From: Candidatus Nitrospira kreftii
GTDB lineage: Bacteria > Nitrospirota > Nitrospiria > Nitrospirales > Nitrospiraceae
Length of the DNA: 64,000 nt
Assembly: GCA_014058405.1 (NCBI GenBank)
Contig: CP047423.1
Coordinates: 3,208,501 to 3,272,500, forward strand
Direction: 5' to 3'
How positions within the stretch are numbered: position 1 is the stretch's first letter; the number at the start of each line of letters is the position of its first letter. Shown here piece after piece: positions 56,248-64,000 of this stretch. A program made the translations under genes and the position numbers. The notes below the pieces were generated by a model. The model was not told the DNA's origin and did not search any database. It worked only from the letters and a program-made list of their open reading frames with translations.

Positions 56248-56357
56248 CTTCTCACTCGTGCTTGGAATATGACCGTGGTCTTCCTCTCAAACGGTGCCCC
56301 GTCACAATAAACAGAAGACTCTCCGAAGATCAAGGGATGGCCCGGCAGGGAAGTCCC

Positions 56358-58676
56358 CTATACCATCTTCTTCCCATCGAGCACCTCGCGAACCTTCTGA
56401 GTCAACACGTTGGGGGTGAATGGCTTCTGCAGAAACGCCGTGTCCCGTTTAAACCCGCCCTGCTCAAACACTGGATGGTCGGGGTAACCCGACATATACA
56501 ACACCTTGATGTCCGGCCGCACACCCGTCAGTTTCTCGGCGACCTCCGGTCCACTCATCTGTGGCATAGCAACATCGGTGAGTAGCAAATGAATAGGGCC
56601 CATATGTTTGCCGCCAGTCAACAGCGCCTCGATCCCGTGACGAGCCACCAATACCTCGTATCCGCTCAGGCGAAGGGCTTCTTGCACGAGGCCGCGCACT
56701 GATGGGTCATCCTCAACCAACAAGATGGTTTCCCGCCCTATCGCCTTGCCGAGGCTCCCATTGACGGCCGGCACTGGCTCGGACGCCTCATCCACCTTCG
56801 GAAAAAAGATCTTGCAGGTGGTTCCTTGCCCCAATGTACTCTCGATACTGATCGTCCCCCCAGACTGCTTGACAATCCCGTAGACGGTGGAGAGCCCAAG
56901 CCCTGTCCCCTTCCCCTTTTCTTTTGTCGTAAAGAACGGTTCAAACAAGTGGGATTGGGTTTCTTCGCTCATGCCCTGTCCCGTGTCTCTGATCGCCAAG
57001 AGCGCGTAGGATCCCTCCTTGAGCGTCACAATGTCACGGTCACGCCGAGAGCCCGTCTCGACCAGAACGTTTCGTGTCTCAATCGTCAATTGACCTCCTG
57101 TCGGCATAGCGTCCCGAGCGTTCACAGCCAGGTTCATGATCACCTGTTCAATTTGGCCAGGATCGGCCTTGATCGATGCCAGTTGTGGATCAAGGTCGAC
57201 GCAGAGATCGACTATATCCTCACCCAACAACCGTCGCAGCATTCCATCCATATTCATGATCACCGCGTTCAAATCGACGATCTTAGTTGTCACGAACTGG
57301 CGGCGACTGAATGCCAGCAGTTGGCTCGTGAGCCCGGCGGCTCGATCAGCCGCCTTTTTCACCTCTTCGATTTCGCGACGCGCGGGATCCTCCGTCGTCA
57401 ACCGGCTGAGGATCAACTCGCTGTACCCGCGGATCACAGTCAGCAGATTATTGAAATCGTGCGCGACGCCGCCTGCCAGCCGCCCTACGGCTTCCATCTT
57501 CTGCGCTTGGCGGAGTTGTGCCTCCGTCTGATGCAATGCCTCTTCCGTTCTGGCGCGTTCGCCAAATTGCCCGATTCTCAAGGCGAGATCAGTAATCATG
57601 CTCAGCAGTTCATTGTCCGGCTCACGCACCTGCCGGCTAAAGAACTCAATCACTCCTTCAATATCTCCCCCAATGCGTATCGGAAAGCCAAATCCACCAT
57701 GAAGACCGGCCCTGATAGCCACCTCGGCTCGAACCAACGTAGGATCGACCATGATGTCTCGGATCCAGACCGGCTCCCCCCGTTCCCAGATCTGACCGGG
57801 CAACCCCTGCCCTGCCTTAAAGCCATGACCTTGATTCGCAGCAATCATCTCATCGGCACTGATGCCCGCAACATGCCAATGATGGAGACAGCGCAACGTT
57901 CCCGATTGCTTGTCCAACCGCCAAAAGACCCCCAGATCCCATTCAAGACTCTCTCCGACCGCCCGAATGATTTTCGGCACCGCCTCTTCAAGCGTCACTG
58001 CTTCGGACAAGACACGTGTCACCGCGTATTGGGAAGCCAATCGACGTTCGTCTCGGCGACGCTCTGTAATATCGCGCACAAAAGCACTGAAAATGTACGT
58101 CTCGCCGATGCGAGCCGGCGACACGGCAAGCTCCACCGGAAACTCATGCCCATCTCGGTTCCGGGCCGCAATCTCGATACGACGGTTCAGCACAGGGCCG
58201 ACTCCCGTCTTGAGATATTCGCGAATTCCTTGGGCATGCGCCTCCCGATCACGTTCAGGAATGATCGTCTCTGACAGCGGTTTTCCCATCGCCTCTTCAC
58301 GAGTCCATCCGAAGATCGCCGTCGCTTGAGCATTCCACTCGGTCACGATTCCGGCCGCATCAATGGTGATCACCCCGTCAAGCGCCGTATCGACAATTGC
58401 GCGGTTTCGCTCCTGACTTTGCAGCAACGCTGCTTCAGCAGCTCGTGCCCATGCGCTTTCCTGTTGCGCCTGACGGTATTCAGTGCGCAAACGAGAGGTG
58501 GACCAGAGCACCAATACCAAGAGTGGAAGCCAGACCGCCGCCACGATGCTCCGCTCGACATGACCGAGCAGGTAGGTGCCAACCCCTAGAGAAAGCAAGG
58601 TGATCAGGACCATGACGAACGTCAGCCACTCGTATCGTCTCGCCGCTGAAGCACGACGCTCATCCGATGGTGTCAT
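56358..58676 (-). CDS. Hybrid histidine kinase
   Basis: A 772-residue sensor. Two membrane segments near residues 18-55 are followed by a PAS domain (ALDGVITIDAAGIVTEWN), a GAF domain, a HisKA helix with GGVAHDFNNLLTVIRG, an ATPase domain (NLAVNARDAM, GTGLGLSTVYG) and a C-terminal receiver (LLVEDDPS, LLTDVAMP). It should autophosphorylate and pass phosphate to its own or another receiver. ATG at 58676 overlaps the stop of the upstream gene as ATGA, so it is coupled; the longer open frame would overlap that gene. Confidence 0.9.
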   Translation of the reverse strand: MTPSDERRASAARRYEWLTFVMVLITLLSLGVGTYLLGHVERSIVAAVWLPLLVLVLWSTSRLRTEYRQAQQESAWARAAEAALLQSQERNRAIVDTALDGVITIDAAGIVTEWNAQATAIFGWTREEAMGKPLSETIIPERDREAHAQGIREYLKTGVGPVLNRRIEIAARNRDGHEFPVELAVSPARIGETYIFSAFVRDITERRRDERRLASQYAVTRVLSEAVTLEEAVPKIIRAVGESLEWDLGVFWRLDKQSGTLRCLHHWHVAGISADEMIAANQGHGFKAGQGLPGQIWERGEPVWIRDIMVDPTLVRAEVAIRAGLHGGFGFPIRIGGDIEGVIEFFSRQVREPDNELLSMITDLALRIGQFGERARTEEALHQTEAQLRQAQKMEAVGRLAGGVAHDFNNLLTVIRGYSELILSRLTTEDPARREIEEVKKAADRAAGLTSQLLAFSRRQFVTTKIVDLNAVIMNMDGMLRRLLGEDIVDLCVDLDPQLASIKADPGQIEQVIMNLAVNARDAMPTGGQLTIETRNVLVETGSRRDRDIVTLKEGSYALLAIRDTGQGMSEETQSHLFEPFFTTKEKGKGTGLGLSTVYGIVKQSGGTISIESTLGQGTTCKIFFPKVDEASEPVPAVNGSLGKAIGRETILLVEDDPSVRGLVQEALRLSGYEVLVARHGIEALLTGGKHMGPIHLLLTDVAMPQMSGPEVAEKLTGVRPDIKVLYMSGYPDHPVFEQGGFKRDTAFLQKPFTPNVLTQKVREVLDGKKMV

Positions 58677-60223
58677 TTCGCCACCCTTGTGATCGTCCAG
58701 GTATCGAGGATCGAGGTTGGGCGATAGGCCAACTTGGTTGCGCGCAATCCCGGAAGGCCGGCATCCTCCATCGCATTGATGGAGATGGCTCCGTGCGACA
58801 TGGCTATCCGACACGTATCACGAAACACCCACTGCGCCAGGCCAGGGGCAGCGCGATCTGCGACTTCCAGTAGAATGCACCACGTGTGAGGCGTCAACCA
58901 GTAGCCGAAGGTGTAGGCCGCGACGTCATTGTCGACTCTACTCACCGTTCCTGACACACCCATCTGTTCATGCTCCTGAAGGACGCACGCATGAGCAAGT
59001 TCCGCATCCTCCAACAGTAACTTCCCCATGGCATCGATGTTCCCTTGGCGCTTGCGATTTGCCCAGCGTCGATACAAGGCCATGCAGTCATTGTGGTGTT
59101 CAGGACGATACGGTTCGCTCGTGATTCTGTGCTCCCGCTCTACGCGATTGCAGAGTGCCCGTTGGGATTTGTAGTGGTCTCCTGCTAATGCAGCCAAGGC
59201 TGCGACCGAATAAAGATAATCTCCTTCATTCCTCTGAAACTGGTACTCATCGGCTGGCAAGAGCCCTTTCTGCGAATTCATGACATGCTCAATTCGACTC
59301 ACCGGCGAGACCCCGTTCCACTCCAACATCAGGTCGAATGCTTGATCGACTGTCCTCTCCAGACGGCCAGGTCCAAGTGGAGGCAGCGGCATAAACCACC
59401 CGTCCGGAGATGCTGCGAAAAGAAACGCTGTGTCATGGATCTCCATCCACCGATACGCAAGGAGCGAAGTCCACATGTAATGATATGGAAAAGCAAAGGC
59501 GGCAGGTGTGTCAGAAGAAAGGGTATGCGATTGCTCAATCAGCTGCCTAAAATAGGGGGCGTCCGAGACCGCGAGAGGCCGGAGCCGAGGGTCGGCTCGC
59601 CGTGGGGCAAGACGAGCCGTCAGATGAGGGAGCGGCTTGACCACAATGACATCGTCCTGAAAGCGGCCGATAAGGCGTGGGTGAGCCACAATCTTTTCGA
59701 CCAGAGCATCGCTCTCCAGTGTATTCGCAACATGATTGGCATACGTGCGAATCGTACCGGGAGGCTCTTCGCGCATGAAGGGGCATTTGGTATCCCAACC
59801 CAGGAGCACCTCTTTCCCTGACGCATCCCACATCAACGCCAGCGGGTACAGTTGACAATCCAACGGGCGCACATTGTAGATCCCACAGCGGCCGGACGTT
59901 GAATCAAATGCCGGACACACATACCCCTCACCGATCGGACTCTCGACGAGATTTACTTGCGAACCGGATTTGTCCGGAAAGAAAGACTCCGCGACTCCAT
60001 GCGTCACGGCATCGGCAATTTCGTGGTCTGTAAAATACGGACGCAGAAAACTGTCCGCTTCCGGGAATCGGCAGCAGACGTCACAACGAACACAGGCTGA
60101 GTCCGGCACCAGCTGAGGCAACGCCCTCATCATCGGTTCGGAATCCACTGTCATGAGGTCCATCGGGTCCCAATCATACGACGCATGGAGAAAGGTAGCA
60201 AGGAAGCCTCCGTTCTCGCTCAT
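58673..60223 (-). CDS. YkgJ-like cysteine protein fused to acyltransferase-like domain
   Basis: A 516-residue fusion. Residues about 35-150 carry the YkgJ/zinc-iron-chelating pattern: CVRCDVCCRFPEADSF, CPAFDSTSGRCGIYNVRPLDC. Residues about 210-515 resemble a DUF2156/phosphatidylglycerol lysyltransferase-like (GNAT-related) domain, with SDAPYFRQLI and YTFGYWLTPHTWCILLEVAD. It may transfer an aminoacyl or acyl group under control of a metal cluster; inference. ATG at 60223 with GAGGACT ahead. Coupled to the histidine kinase gene and divergent from the ATP-grasp gene. Confidence 0.72.
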   Translation of the reverse strand: MSENGGFLATFLHASYDWDPMDLMTVDSEPMMRALPQLVPDSACVRCDVCCRFPEADSFLRPYFTDHEIADAVTHGVAESFFPDKSGSQVNLVESPIGEGYVCPAFDSTSGRCGIYNVRPLDCQLYPLALMWDASGKEVLLGWDTKCPFMREEPPGTIRTYANHVANTLESDALVEKIVAHPRLIGRFQDDVIVVKPLPHLTARLAPRRADPRLRPLAVSDAPYFRQLIEQSHTLSSDTPAAFAFPYHYMWTSLLAYRWMEIHDTAFLFAASPDGWFMPLPPLGPGRLERTVDQAFDLMLEWNGVSPVSRIEHVMNSQKGLLPADEYQFQRNEGDYLYSVAALAALAGDHYKSQRALCNRVEREHRITSEPYRPEHHNDCMALYRRWANRKRQGNIDAMGKLLLEDAELAHACVLQEHEQMGVSGTVSRVDNDVAAYTFGYWLTPHTWCILLEVADRAAPGLAQWVFRDTCRIAMSHGAISINAMEDAGLPGLRATKLAYRPTSILDTWTITRVAK

Positions 60224-60385
60224 CAGAGTCCTCGCGCAGCCGCCATCCATGCCCCACGGTCTCAATGAGCTCAGGCACGTTCAGGGCCCCTTGTCGCTCC
60301 AGGCTCTGCGTGCTAGCATCCGGCGTCTTGCAGACTCTCACGTCGTGGTGCTGCCTGCGGCAACCATGGCATAGGATACATCTCC

Positions 60386-61810
60386 TTGACACACACTCAC
60401 ACCCTCTGCCCAACACTTTCGACGGAAGCCGCGCATCATCGCTGTACGGCCATTCAAGCACGCTTAGACCATACCGATCTATTTGGAGCATCCTGGCGTA
60501 TCAGTCCGTGCCCGCTTTTCCTCTCGTCCGACCAACTCCAGTTCTTCATATCGCTAGGGCCGCACCTCCTGTCGTTTTATCGAGGGTTGAATCGTCTCTA
60601 CAGCGAGAGCCTCAAAGGCCTCCAGCCGGCTTGGGTGGCGGGCTACCTCGATCAAGGCAAACCGGAATCGTTACTACAGTACAGCCGCATGAAACGGTTT
60701 CGAGACGAGGTCCCGGCTGTCATCAGGCCCGATATCATTCCGACACAAGACGGCATGGTGATCACTGAGCTGGATTCAGTCCCCGGAGGCATTGGTTTGA
60801 CGGCCTGCTTGTCTCACATCTATCACGACCTCGATGACGGTCATGTGCGGATCATTGGGGGACGGAATGGGATGATTCAAGGCTTTGCCCGCATGCTGCG
60901 GTCCTACCAGGCCCAGCGCACAGGATGTATCGCCATCCTCATTTCAGAAGAATCCAAAGACTATCGCCCGGAGATGTCGTGGCTCGCCGAACAACTCCGC
61001 AAAGAGGGGCTACCCGTTTGGTGCGTCGAACCCCGAGAGATTCGATTTACGGAGGAAGGACTTCGGCTCGAGATCGACGGCAGCCTTCAAGCCGTTGACG
61101 TGGTCTATCGTTTCTATGAACTGTTCGACCTCTTGAACATTCCAAAAGCCGAGCTTGTGCAATATGCCGCCAAGAAAGGGTGGGTCTCCGTCACCCCCCC
61201 CTATAAACCGGCGCTCGAAGAAAAATCGGCCTTCGCCCTGTTCCACCATCCCATGCTGCGCCCCTTTTGGGAAAAGGAACTTGGGGTCGAGTGCATGCTC
61301 GAATTGAGTCGCGTCATACCGAAAACCTGGCTACTCGACCCAGCACCGCTTCCAGCCATCGCAACGATTCCCGACCTTCGTATCGGGACCCGCACGGTCG
61401 CAAGCTGGAGAGATCTCGAGAACGCCACGCAGAAGGAACGGCAGTTCGTCATCAAACCGTCTGGATTTTCACCCTTGGCGTGGGGAAGCCGAGGCGTATC
61501 CGTCGGACATGACATGCCGCAAGCAGAATGGGTGGACGCGCTGCGCAACGCTCTGGTGTCGTTTCCAACCACACCCTACATCTTGCAAGAGTTTCATAAG
61601 GGCCGATTGTTCGACATGGACTTCATGGACGAGAGCCACGGTGCGGTCGTTCGAATGTCCGGCCGCGCGCGGCTCTCTCCTTATTATTTCGCATCGGAAG
61701 GGACGGTGGAGCTCGCCGGCATCCTCGCGACCATCTGTCCCGCCGACAAGAAGATTCTCCATGGCATGAAGGACGCGATTCTGGTCCCCTGTGCCGTTCA
61801 ACCAAGCTGA
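60386..61810 (+). CDS. Circularly permuted ATP-grasp protein
   Basis: A 474-residue ATP-grasp fold. The VITELDSVPGGIGLTACLSHIY segment and the KPSGFSPLAWGSRGVSVGHD stretch are typical of the circularly permuted ATP-grasp families that join a carboxylate to an amine or similar nucleophile. The TTG at 60386 has an AGGATAC-like site; ATG is absent near the domain start. It is divergent from the YkgJ-like fusion and heads a plus-strand series with a glutaredoxin-like protein and KamA. Confidence 0.82.
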   Translation: MTHTHTLCPTLSTEAAHHRCTAIQARLDHTDLFGASWRISPCPLFLSSDQLQFFISLGPHLLSFYRGLNRLYSESLKGLQPAWVAGYLDQGKPESLLQYSRMKRFRDEVPAVIRPDIIPTQDGMVITELDSVPGGIGLTACLSHIYHDLDDGHVRIIGGRNGMIQGFARMLRSYQAQRTGCIAILISEESKDYRPEMSWLAEQLRKEGLPVWCVEPREIRFTEEGLRLEIDGSLQAVDVVYRFYELFDLLNIPKAELVQYAAKKGWVSVTPPYKPALEEKSAFALFHHPMLRPFWEKELGVECMLELSRVIPKTWLLDPAPLPAIATIPDLRIGTRTVASWRDLENATQKERQFVIKPSGFSPLAWGSRGVSVGHDMPQAEWVDALRNALVSFPTTPYILQEFHKGRLFDMDFMDESHGAVVRMSGRARLSPYYFASEGTVELAGILATICPADKKILHGMKDAILVPCAVQPS

Positions 61811-61881
61811 GACACACGTGTCACAGAAATCGTAAAATGGGCGTATCACTTTCTCCGTTTTCCTGGTAGCCTTATAGCACT

Positions 61882-62217
61882 GTGGCACTGACTATTTTCC
61901 ACGTCGACTGGTGTCCTGACTGTCACGTGGTCCGACAAAAACTGAGTGAGTTACGGATATCCTATCAAGACGTCATCGTGCCTGATAGTCGACGAATGCG
62001 GACGCAAGTCTACGAAGTATCGGGGCAATATTATGTCCCGGTCCTCAAAGACGACGAACTCGTGCTGACGGAAACCAACGACATTCTGGATTATTTGGAC
62101 AAGCGTTACGGAACCGATACCGTGGGCGGCGCAACAACACAATTTGAATCTCAAGCCCGTGCCACGCCGGACGTGCTGGGCGACGATGACGACCACCCCT
62201 CCTGCCGCATCACCTAA
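61882..62217 (+). CDS. Glutaredoxin-like protein
   Basis: A 111-residue thioredoxin-fold protein, with C11-P-D-C14 in HVDWCPDCHVVR, cis-Pro segment YYVPVL, and NDILDYLDKRYG, a glutaredoxin/GST N-terminal pattern. It should reduce or transfer glutathione-type disulfides. Start is a GTG at 61882. The tail is polar and ends SCRIT. KamA follows 17 bases later. Confidence 0.88.
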   Translation: MALTIFHVDWCPDCHVVRQKLSELRISYQDVIVPDSRRMRTQVYEVSGQYYVPVLKDDELVLTETNDILDYLDKRYGTDTVGGATTQFESQARATPDVLGDDDDHPSCRIT

Positions 62218-62234
62218 CTAACGAAGGACGATTC

Positions 62235-63431
62235 ATGGAAGACTGGAAACAAGTCCTCGCGAAGAGCCTCGTAAGGCCCAAAGACTTGGCGGAACGGTTC
62301 GGACTCGACGAGAAAGAGGTGGAAGCGATCGTCGGGCCGTACCCTGTACGAATCACACCGACCGTCCTCGAGACCATTAAATCTCCGGGCGATGCGATTT
62401 GGAAACAGGTCGTCCCGGATATGGCGGAGTTGGACGATATTGCAGCCGACGACGATCCGCTAGAGGAGGACCTGATGAGCCCGGTGCCCCACCTGGTTCA
62501 TCGGTATCCGGACAGAGTGCTCCTCATGGTGACCAATCAATGTCCGATCTACTGTCGTTTCTGCACTAGAAAGCGATTAGTCGGCAAGCCTGGGTTCCTT
62601 AAAAAGGGCGAATTGGACCGTGCTATTCAGTATCTTCGCGAGCACCAGGAGGTACGCGATGTGATTCTCTCCGGAGGGGACCCACTATTACTCCCCGACC
62701 ACCTTCTCGAACGGATATTCAAGGCGCTTCGAACGATCCCACACTTGGAACTGATCCGGATCGGCTCACGCGTCCCGGGATCGTTACCTGAACGCATCAC
62801 CCCCAAGCTGTGTGAAATGGTGAAACAGTACCACCCGATCTATATGAACCTGCATTTCAATCATCCGGATGAACTCACCCCCAAAGTCAAAGCCGCTTGC
62901 GGGATGCTGGCGGATGCCGGTATTCCATTGGGCGCCCAAACCGTGCTTCTGAAAGGTGTGAATGACGACCCGGACACCATGAAACGCCTCGTCCATCAAC
63001 TGCTCCTCGCACGTGTGAAGCCCTATTACCTTTACCAAGCGGATCTGACGAAGGGAACGAATCATTTCCGGACGACAGTCGAAACCGGCTTGAACATCAT
63101 CAAAGCCCTCCAAGGCCATACCAGTGGAATGGCCGTGCCCCATTTCGTGATCGATGCGCCTGGTGGCGGAGGCAAGATTCCCTTATTACCGGATAATTAC
63201 TTGGTGCATCTGGACGAAGACGGCGCACTCCTCCGCAACTACGAGAACAAATCGTTCCACTACCCGCAGCCGAAGGTTGAGTCTGGGCGCGATCTACCGA
63301 TGGTCGGAGCCAGATCCTCGCATGAGGCCTCAGCAGAAGAAGCCTATGCGGCCTGCAGTGACAGCTATCCCGATCGCGATGGCTTCGCCTCGTGGGGAAA
63401 CAGCTGTGGCGGAGACTCGGACGACCTGTGA
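62235..63431 (+). CDS. kamA: Lysine 2,3-aminomutase (KamA family)
   Basis: A 398-residue radical SAM aminomutase. The cluster cysteines C103, C107 and C110 are in CPIYCRFC. GGDP is the SAM-binding segment, and D270 (YLYQADLTKG) and D307 (FVIDAPGGGGK) match the two lysine-binding aspartates of Clostridium lysine 2,3-aminomutase. EpmB-type relatives lack these, so this is more likely a true L-lysine to L-beta-lysine mutase with PLP. Its neighbours are an ATP-grasp and a glutaredoxin-like gene. Good AAGGACG site. Confidence 0.93.
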   Translation: MEDWKQVLAKSLVRPKDLAERFGLDEKEVEAIVGPYPVRITPTVLETIKSPGDAIWKQVVPDMAELDDIAADDDPLEEDLMSPVPHLVHRYPDRVLLMVTNQCPIYCRFCTRKRLVGKPGFLKKGELDRAIQYLREHQEVRDVILSGGDPLLLPDHLLERIFKALRTIPHLELIRIGSRVPGSLPERITPKLCEMVKQYHPIYMNLHFNHPDELTPKVKAACGMLADAGIPLGAQTVLLKGVNDDPDTMKRLVHQLLLARVKPYYLYQADLTKGTNHFRTTVETGLNIIKALQGHTSGMAVPHFVIDAPGGGGKIPLLPDNYLVHLDEDGALLRNYENKSFHYPQPKVESGRDLPMVGARSSHEASAEEAYAACSDSYPDRDGFASWGNSCGGDSDDL

Positions 63432-64000
63432 CAACACGATCGCGTCGGTCCGGTATTCTCCCCTATCAAGACATCAAACAGCTGATCGCAAGCCGCGCCA
63501 TTACATCTTCCCCTGCGATCGAAGAACGACAAATTCAACCGGCCAGCCTTGATCTCCGCCTCGGCCACAAGGCCTATCGGCTGATCAGCAGTTTCTTGCC
63601 CGAGTTGTCGGCGATTTCCTCCCGGCTCAACGTGCTGGATTTTTATCAGTCCGATCTGGTCATGTATGAGATGGATCTGTCCGCCGGCGGCATTCTGGAG
63701 AAGGGCCATGTATACTTGGTGCCGCTCTTGGAGCAACTGGCCCTGCCAAAAACCATCCGCGCGCGCGCAAACCCCAAAAGCACTACCGGTCGCCTGGATG
63801 TCTTCACCCGCGTCGTCACGGATCTCACCGCCGGGTTCGATGAAATCCGCACCGGCTATCGAGGCCAGTTGTTCTTGGAGGTCGTCCCACGTTCCTTTGC
63901 CATCAAGGTTCACACAGGCCAATCACTGAATCAACTCCGATTCGTATCCGGCGACGCCGGGGTTTCAGACCAGGCTCTCCACTCGCTTCATCGAGAGACT
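63428..64000 (+). CDS. dCTP deaminase-like protein, partial
   Basis: At least 190 residues, cut by the window end. ILPYQDIKQLIASRAITSSP, PASLDLRLGHKAYR, ARANPKSTTGRLDVFTRVV and YRGQLFLEVVPR are the N-terminal half of a dCTP deaminase/dUTPase-superfamily protein, in the long (duplicated) 2'-deoxycytidine-5'-triphosphate deaminase type. It should turn dCTP into dUTP. GTG start overlaps the KamA stop as GTGA. Confidence 0.88.
   Translation, partial: MTTRSRRSGILPYQDIKQLIASRAITSSPAIEERQIQPASLDLRLGHKAYRLISSFLPELSAISSRLNVLDFYQSDLVMYEMDLSAGGILEKGHVYLVPLLEQLALPKTIRARANPKSTTGRLDVFTRVVTDLTAGFDEIRTGYRGQLFLEVVPRSFAIKVHTGQSLNQLRFVSGDAGVSDQALHSLHRET

Noticed and set aside
56826-58274. 482-residue plus-strand ORF
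   Set aside because: Antisense to the hybrid histidine kinase; no recognisable motif.
1-64000. CRISPR array, tRNA genes, insertion sequences or phage genes
   Set aside because: I saw no regular direct repeats with spacers, no tRNA T-arm patterns and no transposase or phage protein in any frame.

Overview
The window looks like a chromosomal stretch of a Nitrospira-type bacterium (phylum Nitrospirota). This is an inference from recurring small protein families I associate with that genus: two-CxxC zinc ribbons, a divergent PilZ protein, short exported proteins and stress modules. GC looks moderate. I see no tRNA, rRNA, CRISPR array, insertion sequence or prophage. About 75 genes are supported, four of them decayed.

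Layout. 1-5.3 kb: zinc ribbon, single-domain response regulator, sodium/solute symporter, PilZ protein, DNA polymerase IV and two related small membrane proteins. 5.7-7.6 kb: DUF1059 protein, then a lipoprotein/methyltransferase/TfoX-like run. 7.7-18.2 kb (minus strand): one tightly packed set of eight genes, namely RND adaptor, RND pump, outer-membrane channel, nitroreductase, SDR reductase, 3-methyladenine glycosylase, ferredoxin-metallo-beta-lactamase fusion and a membrane transporter. It reads as a unit that reduces, exports and repairs damage from reactive organic compounds. 18.4-22.7 kb: STAS, zinc ribbon, exported protein, DoxX with a coupled 46-residue membrane protein, a sigma-54 activator and a double CDGSH protein.

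23.1-30.5 kb (plus strand): an ion and stress island with a CPA1 and a CPA2 cation/proton antiporter, two tandem-domain universal stress proteins, and between them a decayed universal stress gene fused to the decayed 3' end of a P-type ATPase. The two antiporter genes share a similar leader sequence. 30.5-40.9 kb (minus strand): HAD phosphatase, acetyltransferase, then a p-cresol-methylhydroxylase-like cluster (alcohol dehydrogenase, PchF-like flavoprotein, Tat-exported protein, cytochrome c, FMN reductase, second cytochrome c), a fragment of an RND adaptor gene, and an operon with a Rieske-flavoprotein fusion.

41-51 kb (minus strand): a 1132-residue cyclase/ATPase, a UspA-UbiB kinase fusion, and a run of redox and stress enzymes (DUF5069, SnoaL-like, VOC, DsbA-like, pirin, NmrA-like) with an internally deleted DJ-1/PfpI remnant. 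51-56 kb: small exported proteins, a Phd-PIN toxin-antitoxin pair with a palindromic operator, two paralogous glycine-zipper lipoproteins, DUF167 and an orphan NorQ/CbbQ-type AAA protein. 56.3-64 kb: a hybrid histidine kinase coupled to a YkgJ-like/acyltransferase-like fusion, divergent from an ATP-grasp, glutaredoxin-like, lysine 2,3-aminomutase and dCTP-deaminase-like series that runs off the right edge.

The most interesting points are the PchC-X-F-like order in a nitrifier-like genome, the efflux/nitroreductase/DNA-repair operon, the UspA-UbiB and Rieske-flavoprotein fusions, the divergent beta-lysine/ATP-grasp locus, the shared antiporter leader and a two-copy palindromic repeat.
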